From: Shewanella hanedai
GTDB taxonomy: Bacteria > Pseudomonadota > Gammaproteobacteria > Enterobacterales > Shewanellaceae
Reading direction: 5' to 3'
Assembly: GCF_007197645.1 (NCBI RefSeq)
Contig: NZ_VKGK01000006.1
Coordinates: 1-64,000, forward strand
Length of the DNA stretch: 64,000 nt
Below are positions 30,038-38,925 of the stretch, piece by piece. The translations under genes and the position numbers were made by a program. Numbering within the stretch: the first letter of the stretch is position 1; every line of letters begins with the position of its first letter. Below the pieces are notes generated by a model. It was not told the DNA's origin. It searched no databases and was given only the letters and a program-made list of their open reading frames with translations.

Positions 30038-31255
30038 TTATCTGGGTTGAATAATCAGAGGTGCAAATGTTGCTTTTGCATTGCCTCCAGCACCAGAATG
30101 CTGGGTGTAAGTCTCACCCTCTTGCAAGGTGTAATACACATCCAGATGGTCATCATCGTTAGTGAACCACGCATCTGGCATTGCTGCTAGAATACCATTC
30201 GTGATGGTGGCGATAATGGAATAACCTTGTACCTCAGGATCGGGAATGGAATTTAAAACTTGTTCTGCAGCAAGTAACAATGCTGAAGCGAGATCCTTAT
30301 AGTTGGTACCATCATCATGCTCCATGAGAATCATATCGGCGGCAGCCCAGCGGTAACGCTCCCAATGAATGATGATCTGATTAGGATAATACTGAGTATC
30401 TGAATAATCCAAATACGGCATCTCTATCAGATCTAACACCGGCTCATCACGACTTGGGTTTACGCCAGTGACAATCGCGTAAACCTCAGCTTTGCCTGAA
30501 ATCCAAGGCTCCTGATCATCTTCAACACTAATTTGTTTGATCACAGTGGTTGAAATAGGTTGATCTGATGAAGTACTCACAGAACTTAACTGGCGATTTT
30601 TACGGTTAACTTTACTGACTGAATTTGTGCTTGATGGAAACGTCTCACGCATGACAGCCAAGCCTTCACTGATTGCTTTTTGTTTATTCAGAGCAATGAC
30701 CAGTACGGGTCTTTGTGGAAGTTGATATACATCCAGCAGGTGAATATTGCCGTCAAGATCATAGGCCTCAATGTTTACCCATTGCTTGTCATCGCCATCG
30801 GGTTCAAATGCAAACAGTGGAGATTGCCCCTGCTGCCAGTCGGCGAGCATGCTGGCATCTGCTAAGCGAAATTGAACAAGATGGGTATCAACTGATGCAC
30901 GGCGGTAACCCGATAGGGCATCTTTATCTGCAGGGAGATGAGTCTGTAAGCCTTTAGCTTCTCTTATGGTAAGTTCAGCATGACGTAAGGCTTTATCATC
31001 GATGCCGCTTAATTGAAATGCCTGTTCTGCATTCATGGTTAAGCGATATTGATTAATCGTCGATTTTAAGATGGGAGAGACTTGAGCGTACTGGCGGCTC
31101 AGTTCAAGTGCAATTTCACGTTTAGCGTCAACAACACGACTCGATACTGGGGAAGTCGATAATGCATCATCGACTGATTGAGCATAACTCGAAGATGCAG
31201 TGGCAGTCACCAAGGGCACCGTTAACATTAGCAAGCTTAATGAAATACTTTTCAT
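30038..31255 (-). CDS. Secreted protein, DUF3103-like
   Basis: The 405 aa start at ATG 31255 with GAAGGAT 7 nt upstream. A Sec signal peptide is evident (MKSISLSLLMLTVPLVTATA then SSSYAQ). The remainder is soluble, with a C-terminal region rich in Asp/Tyr ('EPVLDLIEMPYLDYSDTQYYPNQ', 'ILMEHDDGTNY', 'NDDDHLDVYYTLQEGETYT'), reminiscent of DUF3103 proteins in Vibrio and Shewanella; that family name is recalled, not searched. A perfect Fur-type box lies about 107 nt upstream. Function unknown; an iron-responsive extracytoplasmic role is inferred. Confidence 0.72.
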   Translation of the reverse strand: MKSISLSLLMLTVPLVTATASSSYAQSVDDALSTSPVSSRVVDAKREIALELSRQYAQVSPILKSTINQYRLTMNAEQAFQLSGIDDKALRHAELTIREAKGLQTHLPADKDALSGYRRASVDTHLVQFRLADASMLADWQQGQSPLFAFEPDGDDKQWVNIEAYDLDGNIHLLDVYQLPQRPVLVIALNKQKAISEGLAVMRETFPSSTNSVSKVNRKNRQLSSVSTSSDQPISTTVIKQISVEDDQEPWISGKAEVYAIVTGVNPSRDEPVLDLIEMPYLDYSDTQYYPNQIIIHWERYRWAAADMILMEHDDGTNYKDLASALLLAAEQVLNSIPDPEVQGYSIIATITNGILAAMPDAWFTNDDDHLDVYYTLQEGETYTQHSGAGGNAKATFAPLIIQPR

Positions 31256-31361
31256 ATTATATCCTTCATTGAATACTCTGTAGGCGCTATTTATCAATAG
31301 CTTCACGTTTGCTTTTGTCTGGTCCGACTTGCATAAAATCACAGTTACGAAGGTATGTAAA

Positions 31362-31376
31362 TGATAATTATTATCA
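31362..31376. promoter_or_regulatory. Perfect 7-1-7 Fur box
   Basis: TGATAATTATTATCA is a perfect 7-1-7 inverted repeat identical to the Fur consensus tGAtAATnATTATCa. It lies upstream of the DUF3103-like gene (107 nt from its start) in a gap with no other nearby gene on either side for 450 nt. Confidence 0.7.
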
Positions 31377-31402
31377 AATAAAGGTAAAGACATAGGCAAC
31401 AA

Positions 31403-31803
31403 GATGTGAATAGGATCACGTAGCGAATAGCTAAGCTAAGGGATGTTAAAGGTAAACCTGCTGGATTCGCTTTAAGAAACGGGATTATATGAGGTTCATA
31501 CATGCCTTTGACTTGCTCTGTCCTTGAGACTTAGTTAACCTGTTACTTCTTATCTTTTTCGTTAACAAGGTACTCCATGACTACGTGCACAACTTGTATT
31601 AGAGCTAATCGCTGCCCACCGCGCGGTTAATTCAGATAGCTTAACTAATCTCGTGTTTGATTGCTGTTGATGAACTCAACTTGCTTGTATTTCAAAGAAA
31701 CTTGATTAGCTAGCACACCACAAGTTAGCTCTTATATCTAAGCGTCAGTGATGACTTAGCTGCTTAGTGACAAGATTTTGCACACTACTTTTTTGAAGAT
31801 GCA
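31403..31803. other. Intergenic, about 400 bp, no gene seen
   Basis: Between the Fur-box region and the LysE gene. I find only short frames and no clear hairpin with a T-run. Confidence 0.4.
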
Positions 31804-31827
31804 ATGACATCTTCTAATGGAATCGTC

Positions 31828-32514
31828 ATGAATATCGATACAATCATTCTGTTTGCGGGGATCGTTTTCCTCATCGCCATCATACCTGGTCCAAATGCCT
31901 TACTCGTCCTGTTTACCGCACTGACTAAGAGTCGATTGCAGGCCTTTAGTAATATTGCTGGTGTAAGCTGTGGCTTTATTGTCCATGCGTTTATCTCAGC
32001 GCAAGGATTAAGTCTGTTACTCACCCAATCTGTATTCGCTTTTACCTTACTTAAATGGCTAGGCGTGGCCTATCTAGTCTGGTTAGGCATTACCAATATT
32101 CGCGCCGGTTTAAAGACTAAAATGATAAGCATGCCGACGATGCACAATGATAATCAAACTGGTCAGGATACAGAGCAACCAAAAATAGATAGAGCAGAGA
32201 ACCTTCAAAGAGGGGAAAGTGTCGTCAGTAATTTTATTAAAGGTTTTCTGACAAACATGCTCAACCCTAAAATAGTGCTATTTTACTTGTCAATATTCCC
32301 GCAGTTTGTTTCGCCGCAAACCGTGTTTGCCGACAGTATGCTACTGGGAATGACACAAGCGATTGTGGTCTCCTCTTGGTTTTTGGTGGTTATTCTACTG
32401 GCTGAGCAGTTTAAAGCTGTGCTGACAAATGCAAAAATAGCCAGATGGATGAATTATGCGGTTGGCAGTCTCTTTCTTGCTTTTGGGGTTAAGTTAGCGA
32501 CAGCTAAACTTTAA
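31828..32514 (+). CDS. LysE/RhtB family amino-acid exporter
   Basis: Inner-membrane efflux protein of about 228 aa with six hydrophobic segments. The N-terminal 'LFAGIVFLIAIIPGPNALLVLFTAL' contains the PGPN family motif. 'GVAYLVWLGI' near 82 and 'KGFLTNMLNPKIVLFYLSIFPQFV' (about 138-161) are the usual signatures. A hydrophilic insert of about 35 residues (105-138) is longer than in typical 205-aa members. The ATG at 31828 fits the family N-terminus; an in-frame ATG at 31804 adds 8 residues. Substrate unknown. Confidence 0.85.
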   Translation: MNIDTIILFAGIVFLIAIIPGPNALLVLFTALTKSRLQAFSNIAGVSCGFIVHAFISAQGLSLLLTQSVFAFTLLKWLGVAYLVWLGITNIRAGLKTKMISMPTMHNDNQTGQDTEQPKIDRAENLQRGESVVSNFIKGFLTNMLNPKIVLFYLSIFPQFVSPQTVFADSMLLGMTQAIVVSSWFLVVILLAEQFKAVLTNAKIARWMNYAVGSLFLAFGVKLATAKL

Positions 32515-32689
32515 GCTTAATTCATGGTTTCAAATGGAATCAAACAACAGATCCATGTTATTCATGGCTCTGTTCAATTTGGCCTTCAATTATCCAGTAA
32601 GTAGCCAAGATTAACTGCAAATGTGGTTTGTATCTTACTGGTAAAGTCACTAAAATATTCGCCATTAGTTTTTGACAAGATATAACCCA

Positions 32690-33373
32690 ATGAGCGCCGA
32701 CTTTTCAATACCAGAAGATCTACTTACAACACTTGAATCTACAGCTGATGAGCCAGCGTCAGATGAAGTGACCTTAGAGTTGTATTTTATCTACGACTCT
32801 CATTGTCCATGGAGTTACGCGGCCACCCCTTTAGTGAATGTAATTAGCGAAGCGTTTCCTGAGATGAAAATAAATCTCATGCATTGTGCCCATTTCAATG
32901 GCACAGATTCAGCAGGTCAGGAACAAGTGGATGCAGTGTTAAAGCTGAGTGCTGTTAAATTTAGCAAAGAACACATTCGCTACGTAAACAGCCCTAAAAA
33001 CGCCATTAAAACCGCCAACCTAATGGCTTGGATGCAGAGCAAGCAACCGAATAAACTTCTTCCAGTGTTAAATGCGCTGCAAAAAGCCCACTTTATTGAT
33101 GGGAATCCACTTGATTGTAAACACGACTTTAATAACATCGTTGAGCAGTTTAAGTTATCTCCTTCCAACAAGGTGTTTAAAGATGAACTGAGTAGCGATG
33201 CCGAGTTTGTGCTTGGCGATATTACTGAGATCCAAGAACTGATAGAAACGACGGCGTTCCCAGTGATGTTAGTCATGGCAAATGACCAAGGGATCTTTAT
33301 CGATCACTCACAATATTTAGGTCAGCCGTTAGAGGTTGTTGAGTTTCTAAAAAGAGAAATGAAATCACTCTAG
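32690..33373 (+). CDS. DsbA-like thioredoxin-fold protein
   Basis: About 227 aa, no signal peptide, so cytoplasmic. 'LYFIYDSHCPWSYAATPLVN' (about 31-50) is a FrnE/DsbA-type active site with a single Cys39 followed by PWS, so it is not a CxxC disulfide oxidase. 'FPVMLVMANDQG' near the C-terminus is the cis-Pro loop. Such single-Cys members are often glutathione-linked isomerases or reductases; that is inference. The ATG at 32690 is preferred to an upstream TTG. Confidence 0.75.
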   Translation: MSADFSIPEDLLTTLESTADEPASDEVTLELYFIYDSHCPWSYAATPLVNVISEAFPEMKINLMHCAHFNGTDSAGQEQVDAVLKLSAVKFSKEHIRYVNSPKNAIKTANLMAWMQSKQPNKLLPVLNALQKAHFIDGNPLDCKHDFNNIVEQFKLSPSNKVFKDELSSDAEFVLGDITEIQELIETTAFPVMLVMANDQGIFIDHSQYLGQPLEVVEFLKREMKSL

Positions 33374-33421
33374 GTGTTTTGTGAGCTATATCAATAGTCA
33401 ATTAACGTCGTAGAAGTGAAG

Positions 33422-33451
33422 AAGCCAGAGCAAATAGCTCTGGCTTTTTTG
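33422..33451 (+). terminator. Rho-independent terminator of the DsbA-like gene
   Basis: AGCCAGAGC-AAATA-GCTCTGGCT followed by TTTTT, about 50 nt after the stop codon. Confidence 0.9.
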
Positions 33452-33617
33452 CTTCTAAGCATTAGACCCTCAGACTAATCCAAAGGGGTGAAATAGTGAC
33501 AATGACTGGGTTTTACTCTCCGTTAATTTTACTATTACAGTGGGAATTAACAAATTTATGAAAGCTAAGAAAAGGAACCAATGCATACACTCTTTTATGA
33601 CATAAAAGGACATTATG

Positions 33618-34505
33618 ATGAATTTAACAATAAAGAGCAGTGGAGATGACGTTAAAACAATTCAAGAGATGTTGGCAGAAATGGGATTTCAACCAGGCTC
33701 CGTGGATGGACTGTATGGGGGAAAGACAGAAGTCGCCGTGATTAAGTTTCAGGAGGAGCAAGGTCTGTATGCCGATGGTGTTGTAGGGCCCAATACTTGG
33801 AATGCCATCAGAGAGGCGTTAGCGATCCACCGAGATGAGCAAATAAGCCCTGCTGTTGATGATAGTGGACATACATTGATGGATTGGCAGCGTGTTAGCG
33901 CAGATCGCTATAAAGGCGGCTATGATCGCTTCTTCTTACGTGAAGATGTGGCCAGCGCCTACATGCGGGTATACGAACAAGTTCAGCAAGCAGGTGGACT
34001 GATCACCAGTTCCGGCGCAAGACGTTCCCTCAAAGCAAAAATGAACTCCTCACGCAGCGCGACCTCTTTTCATTACACTGGCAGAGCATTAGACCTATTT
34101 GTCGGCAGTGGCATGAAAAAGACGCGTACTGATCCTTTTATTATCTCCCCCGATGGCGACAGGTTATGGCGAGTGTATGCCCGAGCCGAAGGCGGTACAC
34201 AAATGGACTTAAAAGCGGTCACCTACGACTCTAGAGAAACAGGCAAGATAGTAACAGGTCGATTTATCGATCTAACGTCTCTGTTCAAAGAGGAGGGGTT
34301 TGAGCGGATCCGTGCTCGGAGTTCATTCTTTAAAAAAGGGCCCTGGTTAGGCGCTGAGTGGTGGCACTTCCAATATGAACATGGATTGGAAAAGGGCTTG
34401 TCGACTTTTGGTGATGAGCTGCTTAAGGTATATAGCGAGTCAGAGCTTCGAGAAACGCCAGTATGGCAATACCGACATCGAGTATTTGGTGTGAATTGGT
34501 TTTAA
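33618..34505 (+). CDS. Peptidoglycan-binding plus M15-like (LAS-fold) peptidase
   Basis: The 295 aa have an N-terminal PG_binding_1 domain (about 1-65: 'GDDVKTIQEMLAEMGFQPGSVDGLYGGKTEVAVIKFQ', 'DGVVGPNTW'). A C-terminal zinc-peptidase core follows: 'SATSFHYTGRALDLF' (about 148-162) gives the SxHxxGxAxD ligands and 'GAEWWHFQYEHG' (about 252-263) the terminal WWH. Such proteins cut peptide stems of cell wall. No signal peptide or membrane segment is present, unlike housekeeping enzymes, which resembles endolysins or injected effectors. The second of two adjacent ATGs is 7 nt from AAGGA. It heads a three-gene run. Confidence 0.8.
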   Translation: MNLTIKSSGDDVKTIQEMLAEMGFQPGSVDGLYGGKTEVAVIKFQEEQGLYADGVVGPNTWNAIREALAIHRDEQISPAVDDSGHTLMDWQRVSADRYKGGYDRFFLREDVASAYMRVYEQVQQAGGLITSSGARRSLKAKMNSSRSATSFHYTGRALDLFVGSGMKKTRTDPFIISPDGDRLWRVYARAEGGTQMDLKAVTYDSRETGKIVTGRFIDLTSLFKEEGFERIRARSSFFKKGPWLGAEWWHFQYEHGLEKGLSTFGDELLKVYSESELRETPVWQYRHRVFGVNWF

Positions 34506-34547
34506 GTTTATATTGGCCTTTATATTATTGAGATAGAAAGGGATGAT

Positions 34548-35147
34548 ATGAGACTGTATAAATACAGAGGTTTCGATAACCTGGAGTTTGCACTGGATAT
34601 ATTCGTCAACAAACGCTTGTTTGCTGCGGACTTCAAAACTCTTAATGATCCAATGGAAGGACGCTATATCTACTCAAAAGGGATGCTGACCAAAGAGAGT
34701 ATCTCCCTCATCCGAGGACGAAAATCCGAATATAAGTTACTTTCGCTCAGTGAGACGCCAGCCAATATGCTGATGTGGTCATATTACAGTGAAGGCCATA
34801 AGGGTTTTGCTGTTGGCGTTAAGGTGACAGATAAGCATGTATCGATTGAACCTGTCGATTACGTTGACGATCTCAAACTTGAAATCATTGAAGACGGGGA
34901 TATTGCAAAAAACATTTTAACTAGAAAACTTAAGTTCTGGTCCCATGAAGAAGAGCACAGAGTCTTTACACACGGCTCGCCTTTTGTTGCTGTCGATGTA
35001 CAGGAACTGATATTTGGCATAAATACCGAGCCTAGGCACGTAGAATTGCTCACCAGCATCGCCAAGAAGTTTTGCCCTGCAATACAGGTTCGCCAACTTA
35101 AGCGTACTGATATTGAAATGGGTGAACTCGGTGAGGATGAGATATAA
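34548..35147 (+). CDS. DUF2971-family protein
   Basis: The 199 aa carry the DUF2971 landmarks: 'LYKYRGFDN' at the start, 'LFAADFKTLNDPMEG' (about 25-39), 'LLSLSETPANMLMWSYYSEGHKGFAVGV' (starts about 64) and 'RKLKFWSHEEEHRVF' (about 125-139). The function of the family is unknown; it turns up in accessory and defence-like islands, from general recollection. It lies 42 nt after the peptidase gene and 15 nt before the membrane-protein gene, suggesting one operon. Confidence 0.78.
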   Translation: MRLYKYRGFDNLEFALDIFVNKRLFAADFKTLNDPMEGRYIYSKGMLTKESISLIRGRKSEYKLLSLSETPANMLMWSYYSEGHKGFAVGVKVTDKHVSIEPVDYVDDLKLEIIEDGDIAKNILTRKLKFWSHEEEHRVFTHGSPFVAVDVQELIFGINTEPRHVELLTSIAKKFCPAIQVRQLKRTDIEMGELGEDEI

Positions 35148-35162
35148 AACCAACAATGGAAT

Positions 35163-35789
35163 ATGGACGAGAAGATGATGAGTAATGGGAAGAAATACAG
35201 CAGGCTTTGGGGAGTATTAGGCGTCATTGTTGTCGCTATTGTCGCGTGGAAGGTTAAACCGATCAATTTATCGATAGAAAGTGATGCCATTGACAATGCG
35301 GCGTCACTATTAGGGACATTGATACTGTTATCACTGTTTGTGGAGCGCGCAATTGAGGTCTTTCTGTCTGCATGGCGAAGTGCAGGCGCCGATGAGTTAG
35401 ACAGAGTGATAGAGTTAAGAAAGCTGGCCCTGAATAAATTTATAGAGGCTCAACAAGAACCCATCGCCGAACAAGAGTCTGCACAATGTAAAAGCTTGAC
35501 CATTCAGTTGGAAGAGGCTGAAAAGAAAAGAGCTGAATACAGGGCGGGTTCCCGGTTTATATCGCAGTGGTTAGGACTTGGGATCGGTATTTTTATCTCA
35601 TTTATAGGGATTAGAATCATCGGTAATATTGTTGATTCATCGAGCTTAACAGGCTACCAAGCAGGCATGTTTGTGATTGTAGATATTGTCTTTACTGGCG
35701 CGGTATTGGCTGGAGGTTCTGACTCCATCAATAAAATCATGAAGGTGTACAATAACGCCATGACGCAAACCATCAAAAAGTCTACGTGA
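35163..35789 (+). CDS. Membrane protein of unknown function with central coiled coil
   Basis: The 208 aa show four hydrophobic segments at about residues 14-31, 47-64, 132-152 and 163-184. Between the second and third is a charged helical region (about 75-125) likely to be a cytoplasmic coiled coil. The C-terminus 'GGSDSINKIMKVYNNAM' is amphipathic. It is third in the run after the peptidase and DUF2971 genes. No family is recognised. An ATG pair four codons in could also be the start. Confidence 0.65.
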   Translation: MDEKMMSNGKKYSRLWGVLGVIVVAIVAWKVKPINLSIESDAIDNAASLLGTLILLSLFVERAIEVFLSAWRSAGADELDRVIELRKLALNKFIEAQQEPIAEQESAQCKSLTIQLEEAEKKRAEYRAGSRFISQWLGLGIGIFISFIGIRIIGNIVDSSSLTGYQAGMFVIVDIVFTGAVLAGGSDSINKIMKVYNNAMTQTIKKST

Positions 35790-35804
35790 TAGGCTTTGAT
35801 TACA

Positions 35805-35837
35805 AGGAAAATAGCATTAGTCAGACGTTATTTTCCT
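35805..35837. terminator. AT-rich inverted repeat after the three-gene run
   Basis: AGGAAAATA and TATTTTCCT arms with a 15-nt loop, 15 nt past the membrane-protein stop. It could be a weak terminator for the plus-strand operon or for the convergent nitroreductase. Confidence 0.35.
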
Positions 35838-35890
35838 AGGGTACTCTTTTCTTTAAAAAGCTATTTCCTTAAGAATATTGGCCTTGAGCT

Positions 35891-36559
35891 TTAAAGAACC
35901 GTCAGTACGTCCGGCATCGCTAAGCGAGACTTAGGCAGCGCGGCATTATAATCTTCTTCGCCGTGATGATAACCAATGGCAAGCGCAACTTCACACATAA
36001 ATCCGCCTAACTCATCTTTGAAAATCTCACCAATCAACTCACCGTCAACCCCTTCCATTGGAGTTGAATCAATGCCTAGTCGAGCCAGCACATGTAAGGT
36101 ATTACCTAAAGCTAAATAGGTTTGCGACTTAGTCCATGTTGCAGTATCACCTGACTCGTCGGTATTAAGCTCTGCAAAGGCGAATCCACCAAACGCTTGT
36201 TCACGATCTTCAGGCTTAGTTCGGCCATCAGCAATGCCTTTATCAACGACTTTGGCATAATCTTCACGGGTATAATGAGGATTATGCGCAAATAAGATGG
36301 TATGAGATGCCGCTTTAATGTGTGGCTGATTGAACTGGAACTTGTTAGCAAAGGTGTCATGCATACGTTGCTTGGCTTCATCACTCTCAATCACGATAAA
36401 CTTCCACGGTTGAGAATTGATTGAAGAAGCAGATAAACGCATCGCTTCATAAAGGATATCGAGCTCAGCTTGGGGAATACGCTTTGAAGTGTCGTACTTT
36501 TTAGCGGTATGACGATTGTTTAAATCTGTAATGATAGGGTGATTCATAGTCTGTGTCAT
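35891..36559 (-). CDS. NAD(P)H nitroreductase (NfsB-like)
   Basis: FMN-dependent oxygen-insensitive nitro/quinone reductase, 222 aa. The N-terminal 'RHTAKKYD' and 'LSASSINSQPWKFIVIE' (about 42-58) bind FMN. 'TYLALGNTLHVLARLGIDSTPMEG' and the end 'GYHHGEEDYNAALPKSRL' match NfsB. Its context beside a LysR gene and quinone-type reductases suggests redox detoxification; that is inferred. Confidence 0.88.
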   Translation of the reverse strand: MTQTMNHPIITDLNNRHTAKKYDTSKRIPQAELDILYEAMRLSASSINSQPWKFIVIESDEAKQRMHDTFANKFQFNQPHIKAASHTILFAHNPHYTREDYAKVVDKGIADGRTKPEDREQAFGGFAFAELNTDESGDTATWTKSQTYLALGNTLHVLARLGIDSTPMEGVDGELIGEIFKDELGGFMCEVALAIGYHHGEEDYNAALPKSRLAMPDVLTVL

Positions 36560-36807
36560 TTCTCTAATGAGCCCTCTTAATAGAGGGAAATATAAATAGG
36601 TGTGTGGTTAAGCAAGCTTGGTCATTTCATTCAGGGTAAATTGCTCGACACAATCTTGAGTTTCAGCCAAGTATTCTTGTAAATGCTGGTTACTCATTGT
36701 TGTAAGGTTGAGAGTGTAATCCGAATGAGCTTAACTAAAAACAGATTAATCATAGAATCTTTATCAATAAAATATTGATAATCAGTGCGCAAAACTGAGA
36801 AACAGTG
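36560..36807. other. Intergenic, 248 bp, with a 29-codon frame
   Basis: A minus-strand frame from ATG 36697 to TAA 36608 encodes 29 residues (MSNQHLQEYLAETQDCVEQF, then nine more). It lacks a ribosome site and looks like either chance or a truncated gene start. Nothing else stands out. Confidence 0.25.
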
Positions 36808-37710
36808 TTATTGCTCCCAATAGGGAATATCACCGAAATGTTGACTTAAGAAGTCGATCAACATGCGCACCTTCTTTGGCAGATAACGATTTTGGGGATA
36901 CACCACATAGGCTTTCATTGGCGGGATCTTATAATCAGGCATGATTGTTTCAAGCGAACCATTGGCCAGCTCTTGCCAAACAATAAAACGTGGTAAAAAA
37001 CTAATACCGTGGCCTGATACCGCCATGGCTTTTAAAAAGTCACCATTGTTGGCTGTACAGTGACTTTCCATTGGCACGCTGATCCGCTGTTGCTGTTTAT
37101 CGATAAGTTCTATCCCCGCAAGAGGCAGGCGAGAATACTTGAGTAACTTGTGACTTTTTAACTGCTCAGGCGTTTCGGGTTTGCCATGCTGCTCTAAATA
37201 ACTGGGGCTCGCACAGATAAGATGACTGATAGGAGCAAAAGCTCGCGCCCGCATACTTGAATCCGTCAGATGGCCAATACGGATAGCCAAATCAAATCCC
37301 TCCTCAACGAGATCGACATTTCGGTCTGAAAAATCAATGTCCATCTGCAGATTAGGGTGCTGTTGGGCAAAGAGCTCAAAAGCGTTAACTAAGTGCATCA
37401 CCCCAAATGACAAAGGAACCGTAAGCTTTAATGTCCCCTTTAAACTTTGTTGCACCGACGATAGCTGGCAATTGAGCTCATCGACCTCCTCTAAGAGCAG
37501 CTTACACTTTTGATAATAGATATTACCAGCTTCTGTAAGGCTGGATTTTCGCGTTGTGCGGTTAATGAGTTTTACGCTAAGTTGCTGTTCTATCTCACTG
37601 AGCCGTTTACTCACAGCTGATTTGGCTAAATTTAACTGCTCGGCAGCCTTAGTTATCCCGCCAGTCTCGACCACCTTGATAAAGATCTGCATGTTTTCTA
37701 ATTGGCCCAT
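36808..37710 (-). CDS. LysR family transcriptional regulator
   Basis: The 300 aa have an N-terminal winged helix 'MQIFIKVVETGGITKAAEQLNLAKSAVSKRLSEIE' pattern (about 7-41) and a LysR substrate-binding domain with 'DFSDRNVDLVEEGFDLAIRIGHL' (about 120-142). This resembles the YafC/DsdC-like subgroup controlling adjacent redox genes. The start at 37710 fits LysR alignments; upstream in-frame starts at 37719 and 37743 are possible. It is divergent from the GST genes, which it probably regulates; the intervening 155 bp would hold the operator. Confidence 0.85.
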   Translation of the reverse strand: MGQLENMQIFIKVVETGGITKAAEQLNLAKSAVSKRLSEIEQQLSVKLINRTTRKSSLTEAGNIYYQKCKLLLEEVDELNCQLSSVQQSLKGTLKLTVPLSFGVMHLVNAFELFAQQHPNLQMDIDFSDRNVDLVEEGFDLAIRIGHLTDSSMRARAFAPISHLICASPSYLEQHGKPETPEQLKSHKLLKYSRLPLAGIELIDKQQQRISVPMESHCTANNGDFLKAMAVSGHGISFLPRFIVWQELANGSLETIMPDYKIPPMKAYVVYPQNRYLPKKVRMLIDFLSQHFGDIPYWEQ

Positions 37711-37868
37711 AGATGTCATCAACTCTCGTTTGCTAGATATCACTTGAGACTATCATATTGTTCTCAAACTGCGAACAATCTATGCGCCTGTTTACTGTTT
37801 ATCCACAAGCCCTACAGGTTTACGATTCTTATCAAGCGAATAAAACAGCAGAACGCTAGGAGATTATG

Positions 37869-38840
37869 ATGGGGTTATTAGTAGAAGGTAAATGGCAAAA
37901 CACCTGGTATGACACGGCAACGACGGGTGGAAAGTTTGAACGTAAAGCCTCGAGTTTTAGAAATTGGGTAACCAAAGATGGCAGTGCGGGCTCCTCTGGT
38001 GTAGGCGGTTTTAAAGCTGAGGCTGACCGTTATCATCTTTATGTGTCATTGGCATGCCCTTGGGCACATAGAACCATCATTTATCGCAAGTTGAAGGGAC
38101 TGGATAAGCTCATAACCATGTCTGTTGTGAATGCATTTATGGGAGATGAGGGCTGGACCTTTGAACCTGGAGAGGGCGTGATCCCAGATCCTATTCATGG
38201 TGCTCAATTTGCTCATCAAATATATACCAAAGCAGACTCACACTATACCGGTAGAGTAACGGTGCCTATTTTGTGGGACAAGAAAACCAACACTATTGTG
38301 AGTAATGAGTCTGCTGAAATTATCCGTATGTTTAATTCAGCGTTTGATGATGTGGGGGCAACCTCAGTGAATTTCTTACCTGAGCGTTTACATCGTGAGA
38401 TTGATCAGATGAACGATTACATCTACCCGACCATTAATAACGGGGTTTATCGTGCTGGGTTTGCCACAACACAAGCTGCCTATGATGTTGCTGTTGAGGA
38501 GGTGTTTACTGCCCTCGACAAGCTAGAAGCCCTATTGGCCAAGCGAAGGTATCTGATGGGCTCACAAATTACTGAAGCAGATTGGCGTTTGTTCACCACT
38601 TTAGTGCGCTTTGATGCTGTGTATGTTGGTCATTTTAAATGCAATAAAAAACGCATTGTGGATTACACCAATTTGTGGGGCTACTTGAGAGATCTATATC
38701 AGCAGCCAGGGATCAGTGACACCGTGGATATTCCTTATATCAAGGCACATTATTACGGCAGTCATGAATCAATTAACCCAACACGAATTATCCCTAAAGG
38801 GCCACTATTGGATTTCACTACAGCGCCCCAAAGATACTAA
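37869..38840 (+). CDS. Glutathionyl-hydroquinone reductase 1 (Xi-class GST, YqjG-like)
   Basis: Reduces glutathionyl-hydroquinones to hydroquinones using glutathione. The 323 aa fit YqjG/EcGHR. Cys63 lies in 'LACPWAHRTIIYRKLKG', the family's catalytic motif, at the same position as in E. coli YqjG. 'YTGRVTVPILWDKKTNTIVSNESAEIIRMFN' (about 128-158) and 'EADWRLFTTLVRFDAVYVGHFKCN' match the signature. AGGAG is 6 nt before the ATG at 37869; another ATG is one codon earlier. First of three co-directional genes. Confidence 0.9.
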   Translation: MGLLVEGKWQNTWYDTATTGGKFERKASSFRNWVTKDGSAGSSGVGGFKAEADRYHLYVSLACPWAHRTIIYRKLKGLDKLITMSVVNAFMGDEGWTFEPGEGVIPDPIHGAQFAHQIYTKADSHYTGRVTVPILWDKKTNTIVSNESAEIIRMFNSAFDDVGATSVNFLPERLHREIDQMNDYIYPTINNGVYRAGFATTQAAYDVAVEEVFTALDKLEALLAKRRYLMGSQITEADWRLFTTLVRFDAVYVGHFKCNKKRIVDYTNLWGYLRDLYQQPGISDTVDIPYIKAHYYGSHESINPTRIIPKGPLLDFTTAPQRY

Positions 38841-38925
38841 TTCAAAGGCTGGTGCATAGCACTTAATCGATAATCAACTTGCTCGGAATGTATTCCAAGA
38901 GTCGGTTCAAAAAGGGAAGTGGAAT

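Noticed and set aside
36608-36697. 29-codon minus-strand frame upstream of the nitroreductase
   Set aside because: No ribosome site and too short to recognise; may be a truncated gene start but cannot be supported.
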